From contig NZ_CANMRQ010000019.1 in assembly GCF_947500325.1 (NCBI RefSeq), forward strand, positions 1-64,000: 64,000 nucleotides of DNA. Direction: 5' to 3'. The position numbers and the translations under genes were made by a program. Below the pieces are notes generated by a model, which was not told the origin of the DNA, ran no database searches, and was given only the letters and a program-made list of their open reading frames with translations. Source of the DNA: an uncultured Lacinutrix sp. (GTDB lineage: Bacteria > Bacteroidota > Bacteroidia > Flavobacteriales > Flavobacteriaceae). Below, piece after piece: positions 44,894 to 52,226 of the stretch (its first letter is position 1; each line of letters opens with the position of its first letter).

Positions 44894-45655
44894 TTATTCT
44901 AAAATTAGTGTCTTATTATTATCTGAAAAAATTTCTAATATGCCTTTAAAATGTTCAGGAAATTTCTGTTTGTATATTTCGTGATTTAACCATTTTAAAG
45001 TGAAATTTTCTTTTATTCCAAAGCCACCGTAGAAACAATCATTTAAGGCACTTAAATTTCTTCCAAAATAACCTCCAATTCCGTTAATTGACTCTCCTAG
45101 TGCACAATAGAATTTATCTTCACAATCAATATCATTACTATTAATACTCACAATTTTATTAGAAACATCTTCTGAATAAGTTCCTAACCTTATACTTGCA
45201 TCTAACCAACCTTGAACTTTTTCTGGTGATAAATCTTTCCAAGTTCCGAAAGTTTTAATATCATTGTTTAAACGTTTTTTCGCAATCTCGTAAAACCCTT
45301 TACTTGATGGATATAACCAACCATTTATAGTTACATTTAAGTTGTTATTGTCTTTAAATATTTTTGAAACTTCTACTCCAGAAATGAAATTTGATGTTAA
45401 AATATTTCCACTTGAGGATAAAATGTAGATGTAAGCTGAATAATCATAATGTTTACTCTCTTTATCAAACCTATTTAGAAATTCTTTCTCTCCAATACTA
45501 CATCTAAAAAGAGTTAATTCACAATAATCAATAGAATTTTCGTTTTCTAAATGTTTTTGAATGACATTTTCTCCTTCAAGTCCATTGACTTCTTTAAAAG
45601 TCGCTATATAGTCATATTCTTCAGGGTATTTGTCAAATCCAAATCCAATTTTCAT
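44894..45655 (-). CDS. Protein with C-terminal barstar-like domain, cassette gene
   Basis: A 253-residue protein. The last 90 residues follow the barstar fold pattern: SNDIDCEDKFYCALGES as strand plus helix, GYFGRNLSALNDCFYGG with the characteristic Y/F-G-x-N-L-x-A-L-x-D motif, FTLKWLNHEIY and ILEIFSDNN. Barstar-type proteins inhibit ribonuclease toxins. The N-terminal 150 residues are not recognised. Stands alone in its cassette between sites 2 and 3. Confidence 0.75.
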   Translation of the reverse strand: MKIGFGFDKYPEEYDYIATFKEVNGLEGENVIQKHLENENSIDYCELTLFRCSIGEKEFLNRFDKESKHYDYSAYIYILSSSGNILTSNFISGVEVSKIFKDNNNLNVTINGWLYPSSKGFYEIAKKRLNNDIKTFGTWKDLSPEKVQGWLDASIRLGTYSEDVSNKIVSINSNDIDCEDKFYCALGESINGIGGYFGRNLSALNDCFYGGFGIKENFTLKWLNHEIYKQKFPEHFKGILEIFSDNNKTLILE

Positions 45656-45672
45656 AGTTATTGCTTAATTGT

Positions 45673-45740
45673 GTACAACGTTCATCGTATGTTGCGTTTG
45701 CTTTTCAAAGTGAGCATATGCAATATACAATTTGTTAGCG
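45673..45740 (-). repeat. attC-like site 3 (short class, 68 bp)
   Basis: R' is GTTGTAC and R'' is CGCTAAC (minus). The stem is formed by TTGTATATTGCATATGC and its partner GCAAACGCAACATAC. Nearly the same as site 12. R' matches the R'' of its own cassette (TGTACAAC at 44881). Confidence 0.85.
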
Positions 45741-45749
45741 TGTCGTTTT

Positions 45750-46148
45750 TTATTTTTCGTTATAGATGTCACAATCTATAGTTCCACCAATATCATTTAT
45801 AAATCGTATTGTTCGTTCACTAAAATGAAGGCCTGGAGTTTTATCTCCTAAAAAGATTACAACTTCTAAAACAAATGAAAATTCAGGATTTTGTTTTTTT
45901 AATCCAATTAATTCATTTCTATGTTTTTCAAGTTCATTAATCAATTTTTCAATTTCTTCGAAGTAGTAGGGATTTATCAATTTACCTGAGGATAATTCCC
46001 AAGTTGTGCATTTCGGAGTTTTTCCGTTTTCAAACATCTTTTTGAATTCCGTCGGCTTAATTGTTAGATATGAATTGAATTCATCCAGTCCGATTTTTTC
46101 ATTTTCAGTTTTAATAGCAAAATATGTATATCCTTTAGTATCTGTCAT
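45750..46148 (-). CDS. DUF4279 protein, cassette gene
   Basis: About 132 residues from the ATG at 46148 (MTDTKGYTYFAIKTEN), which follows the stop of the small membrane protein directly. It contains ITPTEF-type LTIKPTEFKKMFENGK, the TWELSS segment, a central helix (EEIEKLINELEKHRNELIGL) and the end LHFSERTIRFINDIGGTIDCDIYN, all typical of DUF4279. Function is unknown; the family is often found near toxin-immunity loci. Shares a cassette with the next gene. Confidence 0.82.
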   Translation of the reverse strand: MTDTKGYTYFAIKTENEKIGLDEFNSYLTIKPTEFKKMFENGKTPKCTTWELSSGKLINPYYFEEIEKLINELEKHRNELIGLKKQNPEFSFVLEVVIFLGDKTPGLHFSERTIRFINDIGGTIDCDIYNEK

Positions 46149-46149
46149 T

Positions 46150-46344
46150 TTATGATTTCGTATCAATTTTAGATTTAATTAAAACTATTAACCAAATAAT
46201 CCCACCAAGGAAAGTCAAAAGTCCTAATAAAAAAAGAGTTGTATTTATCGGATGTCCAATCTTTACAGTAAATCCAATTCCAGTTAGTAACCAACCAGAT
46301 ATTATCAATAATAATGATATAAAGATTTTAGATTTTCTATTCAT
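46150..46344 (-). CDS. Two-helix membrane protein (64 aa), cassette gene
   Basis: Helices IFISLLLIISGWLLTGIGFTV and TTLFLLGLLTFLGGIIWLIVL. It is the first gene of the cassette and is followed without gap by the DUF4279 gene, so the two are likely co-translated. Not recognised. Confidence 0.7.
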   Translation of the reverse strand: MNRKSKIFISLLLIISGWLLTGIGFTVKIGHPINTTLFLLGLLTFLGGIIWLIVLIKSKIDTKS

Positions 46345-46357
46345 TTTTTCGAATGCA

Positions 46358-46451
46358 TGCTAACGTCTCGGCTATGGTTGGAGCGGGAATTAAAAACAAT
46401 TACTTTTGGGTTAAGTACCTAAATTCGTATTAATTATAGCCATTGTTGTAA
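46358..46451 (-). repeat. attC-like site 4 (94 bp)
   Basis: R' is GTTAGCA, R'' is GTTACAAC (minus); an inner sequence unlike the other classes. R' pairs with the R'' of its cassette (CACGCTAAC at 45734) with one mismatch. The GNAT gene's last codons and stop are inside this site. Confidence 0.75.
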
Positions 46452-46955
46452 CCAGTTCTCTTTTTTTAGTTTATATAGTCGCTCATAAGAATTTGTCTTT
46501 TCACAATGAAATTCATTTATAAATTCCATTTCTTTTTCAAGAATGTTTACAGAGCTATTATTTTGAACTCTTACGTAAGCTGATAATTCATTCAAACTTA
46601 TTTTTTCAAAACAATAATCTATTAAACCTTTTGCGATTTCTGTTCCGAAACCTTTTTTCCAATAAAACTCACGAAGTCTATATGCTATTTCAAATTCTGA
46701 CTTATCATTTTCATAAACACCACAAATACCAATAAAATTGTTATCGTTTTTTTGTTCAACTGCCCAGATGTTAAAGAAAATATCTTCATTTTTATAATAA
46801 TCCATAAATCGTTTCAATTCATTCTCACTTTCAGAACGATTCATAATTTTTTTTATATGTCGCATAACGTTCGGATTACTTTGCATATTATAAAATCCTT
46901 CTATGTCATATTTTCGAAGTTTTCTTATAAATAATCTTTCAGTTTCAAATATCAT
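46434..46955 (-). CDS. GNAT-family N-acetyltransferase, cassette gene
   Basis: A 173-residue acetyltransferase of the RimJ/RimL type: FETERLFIRKLRKYDIEGFYNMQSNPNVMRHI at the start, then IGICGVYENDKSEFEIAYRLREFYWKKGFGTEIAKGLIDYCF with the acetyl-CoA loop (R/K-x2-G-x-G/A) and NELSAYVRVQNNSSVNILEK. It could acylate a protein N-terminus or a small amine. The C-terminal codons (WLQQWL) are read from the R'' part of attC-like site 4. It is the first cassette of array 1. Confidence 0.9.
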   Translation of the reverse strand: MIFETERLFIRKLRKYDIEGFYNMQSNPNVMRHIKKIMNRSESENELKRFMDYYKNEDIFFNIWAVEQKNDNNFIGICGVYENDKSEFEIAYRLREFYWKKGFGTEIAKGLIDYCFEKISLNELSAYVRVQNNSSVNILEKEMEFINEFHCEKTNSYERLYKLKKENWLQQWL

Positions 46956-46974
46956 TTGCGTTTTCTCAAATTGG

Positions 46975-47010
46975 TTACAACAATGTTATATAATTACTAA
47001 GGTAACTATA
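46975..47010 (-). repeat. Boundary that opens array 1, attI-like (site 5)
   Basis: The R' core is GTTGTAACC (minus), the perfect complement of the R'' of the GNAT cassette. Upstream it has no R'' partner, and 46977-46990 is identical to 73-86 downstream of the recombinase. It looks like a primary or secondary insertion site rather than a normal attC. The 93 bp to the lipoprotein gene are AT-rich and featureless. Confidence 0.55.
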
Positions 47011-47083
47011 TTTCTATTATAAAAGTTATATAGTTATCTTATATATATAATACTTTAAGAAGTACATTTCTTTATAATTATAG

Positions 47084-47254
47084 TTAATTACAGTCACAAT
47101 TATATTCTTGAGCTAATTCTTCACAAGTCATGAAATTATCATCAGGACTTTGAATATTTAATTCATTACAATTAATTGAATTATCATCATTAGAACAACT
47201 AAAAAGGAAAAAAGGAAATATTATTAAGAATGAAAACTTTAAAAATTTAAGCAT
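47084..47254 (-). CDS. Small lipoprotein (56 aa)
   Basis: The signal peptide (MLKFLKFSFLIIFPFFLFSC) ends in a lipobox Cys at residue 20. The mature part is short, acidic and Cys-bearing (SNDDNSINCNELNI, ending NCDCN). The gene lies between array 1 and the tiny-membrane-protein cluster. Unknown. Confidence 0.7.
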   Translation of the reverse strand: MLKFLKFSFLIIFPFFLFSCSNDDNSINCNELNIQSPDDNFMTCEELAQEYNCDCN

Positions 47255-47313
47255 GATAAAATATTTGAGATTAAATATAATTAAAACCGAAAAATCACTT
47301 AAACTGTAGATAA

Positions 47314-47484
47314 TTAAGAAATCAATCCTAAGGTAAGTTTAATTAAAAAATATGAAAAACCTATAAAAAGAAGTATTCGATACCATGTTTTTTGCTTTCC
47401 TGTTTCTGCATTAATGAATGGTTTTTCATACGCAAATGAAAAAAGAAAAAAAGCCATAATAATATTAGAAATATTTTCATCCAT
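47314..47484 (-). CDS. Tiny membrane protein (56 aa)
   Basis: Two hydrophobic segments (ISNIIMAFFLFSFAYE and WYRILLFIGFSYFLIKLTLG) around a polar loop (KPFINAETGKQK). Its ATG is 29 nt after the conserved element at 47513-47535. Belongs to the run of tiny ORFs at 47.3-49.0 kb. Confidence 0.6.
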   Translation of the reverse strand: MDENISNIIMAFFLFSFAYEKPFINAETGKQKTWYRILLFIGFSYFLIKLTLGLIS

Positions 47485-47512
47485 ACTAATTAGTATTAAT
47501 ACTAAAGAAAAT

Positions 47513-47535
47513 GTTACAAACCAATTAAACAGTAG
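47513..47535 (-). promoter_or_regulatory. Conserved 23-bp element, copy 1
   Basis: Minus strand: CTACTGTTTAATTGGTTTGT then AAC. It begins at the base after the TAA stop of the upstream tiny ORF. The TTGGTTTG part resembles a -7 TANNTTTG box, so a promoter role is likely. Confidence 0.55.
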
Positions 47536-47709
47536 TTATTCACCTATTTTCAATTCGTCATAAACTACATGTTTTAAAAAAATGATAAATAAAACCAATA
47601 GTGTAAATGCCTTTCCAAACATAAGTCCGAAAATATATAGACAAGCACAAAAAGCAATTATGCTTAATAATGTAATTATAAAAAGTTTAAAACAATTATA
47701 AAAGTTCAT
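47536..47709 (-). CDS. Tiny membrane protein (57 aa)
   Basis: Hydrophobic over most of its length (CFKLFIITLLSIIAFCACLYIFGL and FTLLVLFIIFL), with the acidic end YDELKIGE. Preceded by an element copy at 47738-47760. Unknown. Confidence 0.6.
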   Translation of the reverse strand: MNFYNCFKLFIITLLSIIAFCACLYIFGLMFGKAFTLLVLFIIFLKHVVYDELKIGE

Positions 47710-47737
47710 ACCTATTAGTATATAGGTATGAAAAAAT

Positions 47738-47760
47738 GTTACAAATCAAACAAACAGTAA
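47738..47760 (-). promoter_or_regulatory. Conserved 23-bp element, copy 2
   Basis: Minus strand: TTACTGTTTGTTTGATTTGT then AAC. It begins directly after the stop codon of the 40-residue ORF. Confidence 0.55.
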
Positions 47761-47883
47761 TTAAAATAGTATGAATAACAAAAAGAAAAAAATAATTGAT
47801 ATGCTAACAACCAAAGTCAATTTTGTGTTAGAAGTAAATATTTCACTAATAAATTCTAATATTATTTTTAAAACTGATTCCAT
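47761..47883 (-). CDS. Tiny membrane peptide (40 aa)
   Basis: Starts MESVLKIILEFISEIF and has one strong helix (LVVSISIIFFFLLFILF). Amphipathic first half plus membrane helix is a pattern seen in type I toxin peptides, but nothing else supports that. A weaker element copy (CACAGTTTAATATTTC) lies upstream at about 47970. Confidence 0.45.
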   Translation of the reverse strand: MESVLKIILEFISEIFTSNTKLTLVVSISIIFFFLLFILF

Positions 47884-47982
47884 ATCTAATTTGTCTAAGC
47901 TATTTAGAAAAGCATATTAAAGCTAAAATGCGATTTAATTCATTGCGTGAACACAAACACGGAAAGAAATATTAAACTGTGG

Positions 47983-48174
47983 TTAATAACTCTTTATAAA
48001 AATGAATATACTAATTATAACAAATATAAAACTAACAATATAAGACATGATTTTATCAAAATTAGAGTAAGGTTTCCCTTTGTGCCAACTTTTTTTAAAA
48101 AGCTCCCATTCAAAAAAAGTTGAAAGTATATTTAAAACACCTAAAACACCCATATATATAGAAAATAAAATCAT
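47983..48174 (-). CDS. Small two-helix membrane protein (63 aa)
   Basis: Helices ILFSIYMGVLGVLNILSTFF and IMSYIVSFIFVIISIFIFI, with a basic polar loop (WELFKKSWHKGKPYSNFDK). Preceded by an element copy at 48206-48230. Unknown. Confidence 0.65.
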   Translation of the reverse strand: MILFSIYMGVLGVLNILSTFFEWELFKKSWHKGKPYSNFDKIMSYIVSFIFVIISIFIFIKSY

Positions 48175-48205
48175 ACAATAGATAAGTCAATGAACTATAT
48201 ATAAT

Positions 48206-48230
48206 GTTACAAAATAAATTAAAACAGTAG
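48206..48230 (-). promoter_or_regulatory. Conserved 23-bp element, copy 3
   Basis: Minus strand: CTACTGTTTTAATTTATTTT then GTAAC. It lies 31 nt upstream of the 63-residue ORF. The TTATTTTG part resembles a -7 box. Confidence 0.55.
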
Positions 48231-48243
48231 TGTGAAAAGTAAG

Positions 48244-48276
48244 AAAAAAGAAAAGCAAACCGAAGTTCGCTTTTAA
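48244..48276 (-). terminator. Terminator of the GG-leader peptide gene
   Basis: Minus strand: AGCGAAC-TTCG-GTTTGCT stem (one G-U pair) with a TTCG tetraloop, then TTTTCTTTTTTC. Confidence 0.75.
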
Positions 48277-48304
48277 ATTCTACTTAATTATTGTTTTAGA
48301 AGAT

Positions 48305-48412
48305 TTATCTCATTACAGAGTCATCTTCTGTTTGGTGATAATCAATTTCTTGGCAACCACCATAGATGGAATATTGATTTTCGATTTCGAATTTTTTAAA
48401 TTTCTCTAACAT
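48305..48412 (-). CDS. 35-residue GG-leader-like peptide (natural product precursor type)
   Basis: The first 19 residues (MLEKFKKFEIENQ followed by SIYGG) look like the double-glycine leader of Bacteroidota ribosomal natural-product precursors. The part after GG starts with Cys (CQEIDYHQTEDDS). It has its own terminator. No modifying enzyme, peptidase-transporter or radical-SAM gene is visible in the window, so export machinery would have to be elsewhere. Could also be an unrelated short protein. Confidence 0.55.
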   Translation of the reverse strand: MLEKFKKFEIENQYSIYGGCQEIDYHQTEDDSVMR

Positions 48413-48570
48413 ATTTAAATCATTTTAAAATTAATAATAAAATAAATAAACTGCATAATAAAAGAAATAACAACATAAAATGTATAAGTGCTATACATAA
48501 ATGTAAAAACGATAGAAATTATTTAAAAACTGTAGTTAAATAAATATTGATATAAATGAAAAATTTATAA

Positions 48571-48594
48571 CGTTACAAACCAATTAAATAACAG
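48571..48594 (-). promoter_or_regulatory. Conserved 23-bp element, copy 4
   Basis: Minus strand: ACTGTTATTTAATTGGTTTG then TAAC. It starts at the stop codon of the 51-residue ORF and lies upstream of the GG-leader peptide gene. A second, weaker copy (CTACAGTTTTTAAATAATTT) follows at about 48530. Confidence 0.5.
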
Positions 48595-48750
48595 TTAAAA
48601 TTTCTTAGCCATGTATGTAAGCAAGCCTAATAAAAGTATTGTTCCACCTATTAAAACCAAATCTTCATATAAGGGGAATTGTAAAGAGATTCTGTATGCA
48701 ACAAATACACTTATAAAAAAGCGAAATGCTAAGTTTTTAATGATATTCAT
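48595..48750 (-). CDS. Tiny membrane protein (51 aa)
   Basis: Two hydrophobic segments (AFRFFISVFVAYRI and LVLIGGTILLLGLLTYMA) and a basic end AKKF. Promoter-like TAGGTTTG lies about 20 nt upstream. Unknown. Confidence 0.55.
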   Translation of the reverse strand: MNIIKNLAFRFFISVFVAYRISLQFPLYEDLVLIGGTILLLGLLTYMAKKF

Positions 48751-48783
48751 GAATCAAATTTAAACAAACCTAAATATAAGTAA

Positions 48784-48954
48784 TTAATAACATCCATAGC
48801 CCCAATATGATGGAGTATGAAATAAATCTGTTAAATCATAAAGCGGTATAATAATAAATAAAGCGCATAGAATGAAAGCTATAATTTTAATAAAAAAAGA
48901 AACCTTTTTAGTCTCTAAATATTCAAGATTAATTGTATTGAAATTTTGATCCAT
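48784..48954 (-). CDS. Tiny membrane protein (56 aa)
   Basis: A polar N-terminus (MDQNFNTINLEYLETKKV), one helix (FFIKIIAFILCALFIIIPLY) and an aromatic tail (TPSYWGYGCY). First of the tiny-ORF run. An element-like ACTGTTTTTAGTATTTAA lies upstream at about 48980-48996. Confidence 0.55.
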   Translation of the reverse strand: MDQNFNTINLEYLETKKVSFFIKIIAFILCALFIIIPLYDLTDLFHTPSYWGYGCY

Positions 48955-48998
48955 AATTCTAGAGTATAGAAAATAATATTAAATACTAAAAACAGTAA

Positions 48999-50333
48999 TT
49001 ACTTTAATAAAGCATTCCTTAATATTTTTTGAACTTCGTTGTTATCTTTTTGTCTTATAAGATATGCTTCTAATTCATCTTCATGAGAAATTTGTTCAGT
49101 TTTATCAATAAAACCATATCCTAGATATTTACCATTTTTTATAATAATAAAAGCGTCTTCTTCTGTATGTCTCCCTTTTTCTTTTAAAACCACATCTTTA
49201 CTATTGTTAACGATGTGGCAAATAGCATTTGTAACACGTTCGTTATAATCGTCAACAGATTCTTTATTTCTACAAATGCCTTTACAGTTTTTTATGGTAT
49301 AATGAGAACATTGAGAAACGCCTTCTTGTAAATGACAAAATTTAGGACATAAAGAGAATTGTTCGCATAGTCGTTCTAAAAGTAACCTAGCTTCTCTTAA
49401 ACTATAAAATGTAATTATTGGGTTGGGTGTTGTTTTAGAATTATTAATGGCAATATGCATAATATCATTTCTATCCTGATAACTAAATAATGAAAACCCT
49501 TTAATTGTTTTTTTTGCAACAATATTATATTGGGGAAAATGCTTCTTTATAGCAGCATCTTCCATTAATAAAGCTATGAGTTCGCTGCCAGATAACTCAA
49601 AATCTATATCTGCAGTTTCTCGTACCATATCTAGGGATTTTTTCGCCTTACTATAAAAATGACTTAGTACTCGTTTTTTTATATCCTTAGCTTTACCAAC
49701 ATAGATGATTTCACTTTTCTTATTTTTAAAATAATAGATACCTGTTGCATTTGGTAATTTATTAAAAACTGCATTAGGTAGATTAGGAGGTAAGGTAGCC
49801 TCTTTATTATTCTTATTTAAAAATGCGTTAAAAACATCCTGAGAATTATCTTGCGCTTGTAATTTTTTAAAGAGAATTACTGTAGCTTCTGCATCACCAC
49901 GAGCGCGATGTCTACCTACAATATTTATGTTTAAATCTTTACATAACTTCCCTAAGCTATAACTACGATGTCCAGGTAATAATTTTCTACTTAAGCGAAC
50001 TGTACATAGTTTTTTTCTTGTAAAATCTATATTTAATAATTTAAACTCGTTTCTTATTACATTATAATCGAAATTTACATTGTGCGCCACAAAAATAGAA
50101 TCTTGAGTAATGTCTATAATCTTTTGTGCTATCTCATGAAATTCTGGAGCATTGGCAACTGTACCATTATCAATACCTGTTAAAGCGGTAATATGATCGG
50201 GGATGTAACAATTTGGATTTACTAGTGATGTAAATTCATCTATAACAGTTTCTCCATCGTATTTAAACACTGAAATTTCAGTAATACGATTTGTACGTCC
50301 TGAGGTTTCAACATCTATTATAGTATAATTCAC
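48999..50333 (-). CDS. DEDDh exonuclease plus GIY-YIG endonuclease protein
   Basis: A 444-residue two-domain nuclease. Residues 1-165 are a DnaQ-like 3'-5' exonuclease (TIIDVETSG, FVAHNVNFDYNVI, HRARGDAEATV). Residues about 190-270 are a UvrC/Cho-type GIY-YIG domain (GIYYFKNKKSEIIYVGKAKDIKKRV). The rest has a C-x2-C-like cysteine group (CPKFCHL, QCSHYTIKNCKGICRNKE). Such fusions are found across Bacteroidota and probably act in nucleotide-excision-type repair. It stands between the two cassette arrays. Confidence 0.93.
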   Translation of the reverse strand: MNYTIIDVETSGRTNRITEISVFKYDGETVIDEFTSLVNPNCYIPDHITALTGIDNGTVANAPEFHEIAQKIIDITQDSIFVAHNVNFDYNVIRNEFKLLNIDFTRKKLCTVRLSRKLLPGHRSYSLGKLCKDLNINIVGRHRARGDAEATVILFKKLQAQDNSQDVFNAFLNKNNKEATLPPNLPNAVFNKLPNATGIYYFKNKKSEIIYVGKAKDIKKRVLSHFYSKAKKSLDMVRETADIDFELSGSELIALLMEDAAIKKHFPQYNIVAKKTIKGFSLFSYQDRNDIMHIAINNSKTTPNPIITFYSLREARLLLERLCEQFSLCPKFCHLQEGVSQCSHYTIKNCKGICRNKESVDDYNERVTNAICHIVNNSKDVVLKEKGRHTEEDAFIIIKNGKYLGYGFIDKTEQISHEDELEAYLIRQKDNNEVQKILRNALLK

Positions 50334-50406
50334 AGTGTATTGCTTTGTCCTGTAAAGATAAATGAAATTGACTATATTCTGTTTCTAATTATATTATAAT
50401 AAAACA

Positions 50407-50440
50407 TAAAAAAACCGTAATTAATATTACGGTTTTTTAT
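50407..50440. terminator. Terminator hairpin after the DUF547 gene
   Basis: AAAAAACCGTAAT and ATTACGGTTTTTT form a 13-bp stem with a short loop, T-tracts in both directions. Confidence 0.85.
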
Positions 50441-50464
50441 AGATTAGATACTATACAGTAGCAA

Positions 50465-51154
50465 TTATTTACGGTGTAAATTCCAATCGTAATCCATATA
50501 GTCAATAACGGTATTTTTATTTATTTTAATTCCAGAATGCCTGTTAATAAAAGTTACAATATCAAAATCATCTTTATACCATTTAAATATTTTAGAAAGC
50601 TTACTGTGTTTTGCGCCAATTTTGTTTTTCGTTTTATCGTTAATAAAATTACTAGTAGCAACACCTAAATCTTTTTCTACTGTTTCTGGTGTGTATGCTG
50701 TTCTTTTTAATACAGGAGATGAAATTGCAGTAGAGTAAAGGGCAAAATGTACTCTTGGATCATCTAATTTTCTTATAACTTCGTGTTCTACATTGTCAAG
50801 AGATATTTTATTACCAGCATAAGCAACAATATTTATATCAAAAGGATCTCTTATATAATTAATGCTTTTTATTGGGTAGTTTTCGGCTAGCAATTTTATA
50901 ACGTTAGCATTGTAAAAATTTATCCAATACGATTTTAATTCACTTTTACTCCAACTTGAATTAGGAGAGATTTTAGAAAAATTGCTAGTAATTTTATTTA
51001 ATTCACCTATGTTTTTTAAAACTTTATCATAGTTAACTACCCCCTTTTTTGAGACATGATCTTTTAAAAAATCATTATAAGCAGTTAAATCGATTGTTTG
51101 AGAATATCCAGTTAAGCAAATAGATAATAATAGTAAAGTTAAGATACGTTTCAT
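50465..51154 (-). CDS. DUF547 secreted protein
   Basis: A 229-residue protein with a Sec signal peptide (to GYSQ, residue 19). DUF547 pattern: KSELKSYWINFYNANVIKLLAENYPIKSI, LDNVEHEVIRKLDDPRVHFALYSTAISSPVLKRTAY and the C-terminal NWNLH-type end. Periplasmic; enzymatic function not established. Confidence 0.9.
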   Translation of the reverse strand: MKRILTLLLLSICLTGYSQTIDLTAYNDFLKDHVSKKGVVNYDKVLKNIGELNKITSNFSKISPNSSWSKSELKSYWINFYNANVIKLLAENYPIKSINYIRDPFDINIVAYAGNKISLDNVEHEVIRKLDDPRVHFALYSTAISSPVLKRTAYTPETVEKDLGVATSNFINDKTKNKIGAKHSKLSKIFKWYKDDFDIVTFINRHSGIKINKNTVIDYMDYDWNLHRK

Positions 51155-51262
51155 GTTTAATTTTGATTTGGTTATTATATTCTATTAGGTCGATATTTTA
51201 TAAATACCTAACACATGTGTTTATAAAATTAAAAATGGTGGGCGCTTTTAAACTATATTAAA

Positions 51263-52024
51263 ATGCATAAGTTTAAAAGTAATATTAATGGAGTACCTTC
51301 TATTAGTCAAGGTAGTTCTAGAGATTATCTTTCTCGAGAAGTTACAAATCCAAAAATAGAAATGGCTAGACGTATACTTGATGATATGCCTAACTACGAT
51401 TTAGGGCATTATAATAAACAAATTATTAATGACTTTGTTGATGATTTTGTCGATGTTCCTTCAATTCCTCCAGAACATCTTGATCAAATTCTTGAAAAAG
51501 TTTCTCAATATTCTAGAGTAAATTTAATAACTGTAGAAGCAGGATATCAACTTATTAAAAGGGCAGTTATAAATGGGCCTTTTATGCCAAAAGATGCACA
51601 CGATGCAATTAAACCAAACCCTATTTCAATGCTAGCCGAATCTTATTTTAGAAATGTCGCAGATTCTGCTCTATTTAGAGAAAATACCGATTATAGTAGA
51701 TACGAGTCTAACACATATAATAGTAATATTAGTACACATCCTATGCTACAAGATTTTGGACCAGATTATAGAGAACTTTATAATGATGATGGAAACAATG
51801 AAAACGATTTAACGCGTTTTTTAGGTAAGAGCCCATATGTTTTTGATGAAACAGATCTAGGCATAGACGACATTGGAGAAAATGAGAAAACGACAGTGTC
51901 TAATAATTATGAAGATCTAAATGATTATGAGTATGAAAGGGATAGAGATCATTATAGAGATGAAATGCATGAACCCGATTTTGGAGATTATGATTTTGAT
52001 CCTGATTTAGATTTTGGATTGTAA
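51263..52024 (+). CDS. Acidic protein of unknown function
   Basis: A 253-residue protein. The middle (70-140) is helical (PSIPPEHLDQILEKVSQYSRVNLITVEAGYQLIKRAV). The C-terminal 60 residues are extremely acidic and Tyr/Asp-rich (DLNDYEYERDRDHYRDEM, DYDFDPDLDFGL). It is the only plus-strand gene in the 43-64 kb half and has its own terminator. No family recognised. Confidence 0.75.
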   Translation: MHKFKSNINGVPSISQGSSRDYLSREVTNPKIEMARRILDDMPNYDLGHYNKQIINDFVDDFVDVPSIPPEHLDQILEKVSQYSRVNLITVEAGYQLIKRAVINGPFMPKDAHDAIKPNPISMLAESYFRNVADSALFRENTDYSRYESNTYNSNISTHPMLQDFGPDYRELYNDDGNNENDLTRFLGKSPYVFDETDLGIDDIGENEKTTVSNNYEDLNDYEYERDRDHYRDEMHEPDFGDYDFDPDLDFGL

Positions 52025-52048
52025 TATAAATCATAAAATGTTTAGTAT

Positions 52049-52082
52049 TAAAAAGCACTCGTTTAAAAAAGAGTGCTTTTTA
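52049..52082 (+). terminator. Terminator of the acidic protein gene
   Basis: AAAAAGCACTC and GAGTGCTTTTT form an 11-bp stem with a T/A loop, followed by TAATTT. It also marks the left limit of array 2. Confidence 0.85.
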
Positions 52083-52109
52083 ATTTCTAGATAAGGTTCT
52101 TTATTTTAT

Positions 52110-52218
52110 GTTGAGGTAGTTTTATGGACGTTGTTAGCAAATACAAACCGAATAGAAAATCTACGAGGATTTTCGTAAGTAGGCGTAAACTAGCCATTAA
52201 TTATGCAGGATGTTAGCA
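52110..52218 (-). repeat. attC-like site 6, distal end of array 2 (decayed R')
   Basis: R'' is GTGCTAAC (minus). The tip hairpin GAAAATCTACGAGGATTTTC is of class A. The R' half carries a deletion of about 18 bp and has no GTT core. R'' matches the start of its cassette (TTGTACTAAC at 53054) with one mismatch. Nothing else is seen between 52083 and 52226. Confidence 0.75.
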
Positions 52219-52226
52219 CAAGTATT

